Positions 1-3,198 of a stretch of DNA of 5,158 nucleotides are shown here, one piece after another (the stretch's first letter is position 1; each line of letters starts with the position of its first letter). Source of the stretch: Candidatus Woesearchaeota archaeon. Its GTDB lineage: Archaea; Nanobdellota; Nanobdellia; Woesearchaeales; GW2011-AR4. Location of the stretch: assembly GCA_030631975.1 (NCBI GenBank), contig DAOVKD010000060.1:1-5158 (forward strand), written 5' to 3'. A model generated the notes under the pieces. That model made no database searches. It saw only the letters and a list, made by a program, of their open reading frames with translations, and was not told where the DNA came from. A program made the translations under genes and the position numbers.

Positions 1-1197
1 GAGCTTGAGAAGGATTTGGGAAAAGAGAAAATAATGGAACCTGATGATATAAAAGAGAAAATAAGATATCTGGAAAAGGATGTCAAAGATCTGCAGGAAG
101 AAATTGATGCAGTAAAGCAGAAATTGAATGAATTCAGGATTAATAAAATTAAAGCAGAAGAAACAATTGACAAGGTCTCCAGAATGGAGAAATGCCCATT
201 ATGCCTGCAAAATGTAGGGCAGGAGCATAAGAATTCCATTAATGATTGGGAAATCCGGAATATAATAGAAGCAGAGCAAAACACAAAGTTTTATTCTGAA
301 AAAGAAAAGGAAATCAGGGATAAATTAGATTGTGCAGAGAAAGAAAAAGAGGCATTAAGGAAAAAAGAAAGCAGTATGGAGCTAATGAAATTAAAATTGA
401 AAAATGCCGGCGAAAAAAGAGAAGAAAAAGAGAGCTTGAAAAAAACACAAACAAGGATAAAGAAAAAAATCGGGGAAATAAACACAAAGAAGGTTGAGCT
501 TAACAGGAAAATTGAAGCTATGAAAAACGCTGAAGAGGATTATAAAATAGTGAAGGCTCAATTTGATATTGCATTAGAAGAAGAAAAAAATCTTGATATA
601 GAACAGACGGGGGTAGAAAAGGAAATGGGGCCGTTAATGAGAGTGGTGGAAACTTTAGGGGCTGAAATAGATAAGAAATCAAAAACAAAGGAAAAATTAA
701 GTTATTTGGTTGAGATGCAAAACTGGCTTGAAAATTATTTCATAAATCTTATGGGCACGATGGAGAGGCATATCATGCTGCAGGTCTATAAGGAGTTTAA
801 CGAGCTGTTTAAGACATGGTTCAACATTTTAATGGAGGATGAGACAATATCAGCAAGGTTAGATGATGAGTTTGCTCCGGTTATCGAGCAGAATGGTTAC
901 GAGACATATGTTGAAACTTTGAGCGGCGGCGAAAAAACAGCGGTTGCTTTATCATACAGGTTAGCATTGAACAAAGTAATAAATGATATAGTTGCAGATA
1001 TAAAAACAAAAGAAATTTTAATGCTGGATGAGCCAACAGACGGTTTTAGTTCTGAGCAGCTTGATAAGGTAAGAGATGTTTTAGACCAATTGAATATCCA
1101 GCAGGCGGTTATTGTAAGCCACGAATCAAAGATAGAGAGCTTTGTTGACAACGTAATAAGGATAGGAAAGGAAGAGCATGTTAGCAAGGCATATTGA
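1..1197 (+). CDS. rad50: DNA double-strand break repair ATPase Rad50, C-terminal part (5' end outside window)
   Basis: This is the C-terminal 398 residues of Rad50, the SMC-like ATPase that works with Mre11 in DNA end processing. The frame is open from base 1, so the gene starts upstream and the TTG at 16 is not a real start. In order it holds the end of the ascending coiled coil (to about residue 60), the zinc hook CPLC (C65 and C68, followed by a typical Q-x-x-x-x-E-H-K stretch), a Lys/Glu-rich descending coiled coil (about 76-240) and the C-terminal ATPase lobe. The lobe has the ABC signature LSGGEK (307-312), Walker B ILMLDEPTDGF with D343 and E344, and the switch histidine H374 in IVSHES. 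The N-terminal lobe with Walker A is not visible. About 330 residues follow the hook, fewer than the roughly 435 I recall for Pyrococcus Rad50, so the coil seems short. A nurA gene, a common archaeal partner, does not follow. Confidence 0.95.
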   Translation, partial: ELEKDLGKEKIMEPDDIKEKIRYLEKDVKDLQEEIDAVKQKLNEFRINKIKAEETIDKVSRMEKCPLCLQNVGQEHKNSINDWEIRNIIEAEQNTKFYSEKEKEIRDKLDCAEKEKEALRKKESSMELMKLKLKNAGEKREEKESLKKTQTRIKKKIGEINTKKVELNRKIEAMKNAEEDYKIVKAQFDIALEEEKNLDIEQTGVEKEMGPLMRVVETLGAEIDKKSKTKEKLSYLVEMQNWLENYFINLMGTMERHIMLQVYKEFNELFKTWFNILMEDETISARLDDEFAPVIEQNGYETYVETLSGGEKTAVALSYRLALNKVINDIVADIKTKEILMLDEPTDGFSSEQLDKVRDVLDQLNIQQAVIVSHESKIESFVDNVIRIGKEEHVSKAY

Positions 1198-1221
1198 CAA
1201 ATTCCTATAATAAAATCGTAA

Positions 1222-1315
1222 CCAGCGAAAACCAACAGACAAATTATATCGGTTTTCTGGGCTTGCTAACGCAAACCAGCGAAAACCCACAGACTAACTG
1301 ACTCGGTTTTCTGGG
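1222..1315 (+). repeat. Two direct copies of a hairpin-forming repeat, 54-bp period
   Basis: Copies lie at 1222-1261 and 1276-1315. Each has a left arm CCAGCGAAAACC, a 17-base centre and a right arm GGTTTTCTGGG. The arms pair as CCAG/CTGG and AAAACC/GGTTTT, leaving the two bases CG bulged on the left. The arms are identical between copies, while the 17-base centres differ at 6 positions and share ACAGAC near the start and TC at the end. Identical arms with a drifting centre of fixed length fit selection on the fold rather than a recent duplication. Confidence 0.75.
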
Positions 1316-1317
1316 TA

Positions 1318-1361
1318 TTTGAAACTTTATAAAAATTAAAATGATGAAAGAAAGTTTCAAA
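1318..1361. repeat. Perfect 11-bp inverted repeat with 22-bp spacer
   Basis: TTTGAAACTTT (1318-1328) is matched exactly by AAAGTTTCAAA (1351-1361). It lies between hairpin copies 2 and 3. The left arm runs into a promoter-like stretch, GAAAC followed by TTTATAAA. It could be a protein-binding operator or an RNA stem. Its position 60-120 bp upstream of the main promoter does not decide between them. Confidence 0.6.
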
Positions 1362-1362
1362 A

Positions 1363-1388
1363 CCAGCGAAAATTAAAAATTTTCTGAG
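1363..1388 (+). repeat. Third, shortened copy of the CAG-CG-AAAA bulged hairpin
   Basis: The left arm CCAGCGAAAATT (1363-1374) and right arm AATTTTCTG (1378-1386) are separated by only AAA. CAG pairs with CTG and AAAATT with AATTTT, again with CG bulged on the left. Relative to copies 1 and 2, the inner CC/GG pairs have become TT/AA, so both sides changed and pairing is kept. The loop has shrunk from 17 to 3 bases. Confidence 0.6.
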
Positions 1389-1390
1389 TG

Positions 1391-1418
1391 TTCGGAAATT
1401 AACAAAATATTTCCCGAA
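1391..1418. promoter_or_regulatory. Imperfect palindrome overlapping the operon BRE, candidate operator
   Basis: TTCGGAAAT (1391-1399) faces ATTTCCCGAA (1409-1418) across 9 bases, with one extra C in the right arm. The right arm ends inside the BRE at 1416-1421, so a protein bound here should block TFB/TBP access. The MNT gene product carries a helix-turn-helix domain and is an obvious candidate repressor; that link is inference. Confidence 0.4.
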
Positions 1419-1429
1419 AGGTTTATATA
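1416..1429 (+). promoter_or_regulatory. Archaeal promoter (BRE + TATA) of the HEPN/MNT operon
   Basis: GAAAGG (BRE, 1416-1421) is followed directly by TTTATATA (TATA box, 1422-1429), a very good match to the archaeal promoter consensus. Initiation usually falls about 22-27 bases past the box, here near 1450-1455, leaving a leader of about 25 bases before the ATG at 1477. Three GTTA motifs (1435, 1446, 1456), spaced 11 and 10 bp, span the predicted start site. Confidence 0.75.
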
Positions 1430-1476
1430 CTTTAGTTAGCAATATGTTAAGTAAGGTTAACAAAACGTGAAGTAAA

Positions 1477-1887
1477 ATGGTTAAAAAAGAGGAATTAAAA
1501 CAAAACTGGGAGAAAATTAATAGCCAGTTAAAGGAAGTAGAAAGATTTCTAGGAGAAGATAAATTAGATGAAGCGTTGTATTTTATTTGGATTGCTGCTG
1601 AGAATCTTGTAAACAATTTGAAAGTTACAATTAACAGTTTTTATTTAAAAGACCATAGATCTAAAACAGATATGTTAAAAGACTATTTTGTTATGGGAAA
1701 ATTAAAAAAAGATTATTCTAAAACATTTGAAAAACTTTCTAAATACAGGATTGTAGCAGAGTTCCATCCATATACTTCTATACCTAAAGATTACACTAAA
1801 GAAAATGTGTTAAATTTCCTAAAGGAAATCCAAGAATTAGAAAAAGAGATTGAAAAATTTTTAATAAAGAAAGGTATATTAAGATGA
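1477..1887 (+). CDS. HEPN domain protein, probable RNase toxin of a HEPN/MNT toxin-antitoxin pair
   Basis: A 136-residue, all-helical, Lys/Glu-rich protein of normal length for single-domain HEPN toxins of the HepT type. The diagnostic motif is near the C-terminus: R91, five residues, H97, P98, Y99. R and H are the expected metal-independent RNase residues. In the studied HepT-MntA pair, the tyrosine two residues after the histidine (RX4HXY) is the site AMPylated by the antitoxin; here the spacing is RX5HXY, within the HEPN range of 4-6. Residues 31-60 (DEALYFIWIAAENLVNNL and on) match the usual HEPN helix that packs in the dimer. The start is secure: an in-frame TGA at 1468 lies just upstream and the next Met is residue 66. 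The ribosome-binding site is weak (GTGA at 1467-1470). The stop overlaps the next gene by ATGA, so the two are translationally coupled. The gene appears more AT-rich than rad50. Target RNA unknown. Confidence 0.85.
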   Translation: MVKKEELKQNWEKINSQLKEVERFLGEDKLDEALYFIWIAAENLVNNLKVTINSFYLKDHRSKTDMLKDYFVMGKLKKDYSKTFEKLSKYRIVAEFHPYTSIPKDYTKENVLNFLKEIQELEKEIEKFLIKKGILR

Positions 1888-2753
1888 TAATAGAAAAAAA
1901 GTCTGAAATAAAAGTGTTAAGAAACTTTTATGTTAATACATTTGATTATTTTTCAATATCAGAAATCAGTGAAAAAACAAAAATCTCAAGAAATTGGATT
2001 TATGAGGTAATAGCAAAATTTGAAAAAAGCAATGTTCTATTAAAATCAGGGAAAAAGTATAAACTTGATTTTGCTAATCTTTTCTGTAAACAACTGAAAC
2101 TTTTGTTTGATTCTGAATACCTAAATGTATTAGACAAAAAAATAAAAGAAAATGTGTTTAATACAGCAAATAAAATAATTTTTGAATTAAATCCTAAAAG
2201 TATTGTACTTGTCGGCTCTGTTGCTTTAAACAAGCAAAAAAAAGAAAGCGATGTTGATTTTCTCATAATTGGAGAAAATAAAAAAATACTTACTCTCAAA
2301 AACTGCAATCTTGTATTGCTTAATGAAAAAGAATTTAAGGAAAAATATCTGAAAGGTGATGATTTCATAATTTCAGCCTTGTTGTTTGGAAAAATAATTT
2401 ATGATAATAATATATTCATAAAATTCTTTGAAAGCCCTTTGCCGATTTTTTCACAGGAAATTATCCAGGAAAAAATAAAATATTGCGACAAATTAGAAGA
2501 GAGAATTTATGTTTTATTAAAAACTGATGAGAAAAAAGCAAGAGAAGAATTACTTTATCTTGCCCTGCAGGTTGCAAGAATAATTTTGCTTAAAAATAAA
2601 ATTGCTCCGAAAACAAAATATGATATTACTGAGCAAGTTAAGCAGTTTGATAAAAGATTAGCTAAAATAATCAAAGAACTGCTTGGAAAGAAGAAGTTAG
2701 GCAAAGAAAAAATGCTGAATTATATCAAAGTTTGTATGGAGATAATAAGATGA
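1884..2753 (+). CDS. Winged-helix/MNT nucleotidyltransferase fusion, probable antitoxin (AMPylase) of the HEPN toxin
   Basis: This 289-residue protein has three parts. Residues about 18-65 form a winged helix-turn-helix (FSISEISEKTKISRNWIY, then a recognition-like helix and a KSGKKYKLD wing). Residues about 95-175 are a minimal nucleotidyltransferase: GS at 111-112, exactly ten residues, then DVD at 123-125, the GSX10DXD signature of MntA-type antitoxins, with both metal-binding aspartates present. Residues about 190-289 are helical and Lys-rich; I do not recognise them, and they may be a KNTase-C/HEPN-like substrate-binding bundle without an RX4-6H motif. Typical stand-alone MntA proteins are about 100-150 residues, so both flanking parts are additions. 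The likely role is transferring AMP to the partner's tyrosine and, via the HTH, repressing the shared promoter. The first role is family knowledge; the second is inference. The ATG sits in the ATGA overlapping the HEPN stop. Confidence 0.85.
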   Translation: MIIEKKSEIKVLRNFYVNTFDYFSISEISEKTKISRNWIYEVIAKFEKSNVLLKSGKKYKLDFANLFCKQLKLLFDSEYLNVLDKKIKENVFNTANKIIFELNPKSIVLVGSVALNKQKKESDVDFLIIGENKKILTLKNCNLVLLNEKEFKEKYLKGDDFIISALLFGKIIYDNNIFIKFFESPLPIFSQEIIQEKIKYCDKLEERIYVLLKTDEKKAREELLYLALQVARIILLKNKIAPKTKYDITEQVKQFDKRLAKIIKELLGKKKLGKEKMLNYIKVCMEIIR

Positions 2754-3157
2754 TCTTATGCCGCACAAACTGGAAGAAAAAGACCAGAATTTTGGAAGGA
2801 GATTTGGAATGGAATTTGAATGAAAATGTCTTGGATTTGGATGAAAAAGCCTTGGATTCTGGATGCAATTCATGCCCTGGATTTTGGAAGGGATTTGTGG
2901 GGAATTGGGAATGGTTAGATGATGTAGATGTCCTGGATTTTGGAAATGAAAAACAGAGTGTGCTTAGAAATCAAAGATTTCTGGCACCACGTAAAGTGGT
3001 TTCAAACTCGTTTTTGCGGGAAAATGACGAAATTGAGGGTTTAGAGGGCTTGGGAGAGGGGAATTTGAGAATGAGAAAGGGAAAACTAATGCATAAACAT
3101 GTCTTGGGTTTTGGAAAGGAGTTGAGGTACTTGGGGGTGTGGTATTTAGAGAGTTGA
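2750..3157 (+). CDS. Doubtful ORF through a G-rich repeat region
   Basis: An open frame of 135 codons whose ATG overlaps the MNT stop as ATGA, the same arrangement that joins the two toxin-antitoxin genes. That overlap is the only argument in its favour. The product is unusual (rich in Trp, Gly, Leu, Asp and Glu), I recognise no fold, and no obvious ribosome-binding site marks it out. The underlying DNA repeat is read in two different frames (PGFWKG versus VLDFGN), which suggests the DNA rather than the protein is repeated. Strong G-over-C bias also lowers stop codon frequency on the opposite strand, where two further long frames overlap. I regard it as probably non-coding. Confidence 0.18.
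   Translation: MILCRTNWKKKTRILEGDLEWNLNENVLDLDEKALDSGCNSCPGFWKGFVGNWEWLDDVDVLDFGNEKQSVLRNQRFLAPRKVVSNSFLRENDEIEGLEGLGEGNLRMRKGKLMHKHVLGFGKELRYLGVWYLES
2964..3000 (+). other. Two back-to-back small hairpins
   Basis: AGAAATC (2966-2972) pairs perfectly with GATTTCT (2976-2982) over an AAA loop, extendable by two T-G wobbles to 2964/2984. One base later ACCAC (2986-2990) pairs with GTGGT (2996-3000) over a 5-base loop. A weaker third stem may form at 3009-3029. They sit inside the G-rich region between repeat copies and just before the G-quadruplex motif. Confidence 0.45.
3037..3061 (+). other. Canonical G-quadruplex motif
   Basis: Four G-tracts at 3037-3039, 3046-3048, 3052-3054 and 3058-3061 are separated by loops of 6, 3 and 3 bases. 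This satisfies the standard rule of four runs of at least three G with loops of 1-7. It lies on the coding strand about 140 bp upstream of the surface-protein start, so it could form in RNA if the region is transcribed. More G-runs follow at 3079-3081, 3106-3108 and 3133-3137. Confidence 0.6.
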
Positions 3158-3166
3158 GAATTATGG

Positions 3167-3190
3167 TTATAAAGAGAAGATGAAAAAGGT
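3167..3190 (+). promoter_or_regulatory. Possible weak promoter and ribosome-binding site for the surface-protein gene
   Basis: TTATAAA at 3167-3173 is TATA-like but has no clear BRE, and initiation about 25 bases downstream would fall almost on the ATG at 3199. AAGGT at 3186-3190, 8 bases before that ATG, is a reasonable Shine-Dalgarno match to the archaeal 16S tail. The two are hard to use together: a start from this TATA would leave the Shine-Dalgarno outside the message. The real promoter may be further upstream. Confidence 0.3.
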
Positions 3191-3198
3191 AATAGGAA

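Larger units (their letters stand above)
1198..1476. other. Structured intergenic spacer between rad50 and the HEPN/MNT operon
   Basis: I see no credible gene in this 279-bp gap; the minus-strand frames crossing it are shadows of the flanking genes. It is packed with symmetric sequence: three related bulged hairpins (1222-1260, 1276-1314, 1363-1386), a perfect 11-bp inverted repeat (1318-1328 with 1351-1361), an imperfect palindrome (1391-1418) and an archaeal promoter at 1416-1429. The 5' half may act as the 3' end of the rad50 transcript or as a separate small RNA. The 3' half is the control region of the toxin-antitoxin operon. Confidence 0.7.
2784..3118 (+). repeat. Degenerate dispersed repeats, consensus ATGYCYTGGATTTTGGAA
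   Basis: The clearest copies start at 2826, 2872, 2928 and 3099, each an ATGYC-type start followed by YTGG(A/G)TTTTGG or a close variant. Weaker relatives sit at 2784 (CCAGAATTTTGG) and 2851 (CTTGGATTCTGG). Several copies are followed by purine-rich GGAAGGGATTTG-like sequence. Spacing is irregular (46, 56 and 171 bases between the four main copies), so this is not a CRISPR and not a simple tandem array. It fills most of the gap between the MNT gene and the surface-protein gene. Confidence 0.6.

Noticed and set aside
16..18. TTG as the start codon of the first gene
   Set aside because: The frame is open to base 1 and the protein lacks the Rad50 N-terminal lobe, so the gene is simply cut by the window edge.
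1222..1315. CRISPR mini-array
   Set aside because: Only two copies, each an internal hairpin with a partly conserved 17-base centre and a 14-base gap between copies. Spacer and repeat lengths do not fit and no cas gene is present.
1341..1387. C/D box small RNA (ATGATGA at 1341-1347, CTGA at 1384-1387)
   Set aside because: Box-like sequences are 36 bases apart, but there are no internal D' and C' boxes and no closing terminal stem.
1222..1388. Type III toxin-antitoxin RNA repeats (ToxN-like) upstream of the toxin
   Set aside because: The operon promoter lies downstream of the repeats, the downstream protein is HEPN rather than ToxN-like, and a protein antitoxin is present.
897..1616. Minus-strand frames at 897-1235 and 1266-1616
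   Set aside because: They lie antisense to rad50 and the HEPN gene, have no recognisable product, and the region between is hairpins and promoter.
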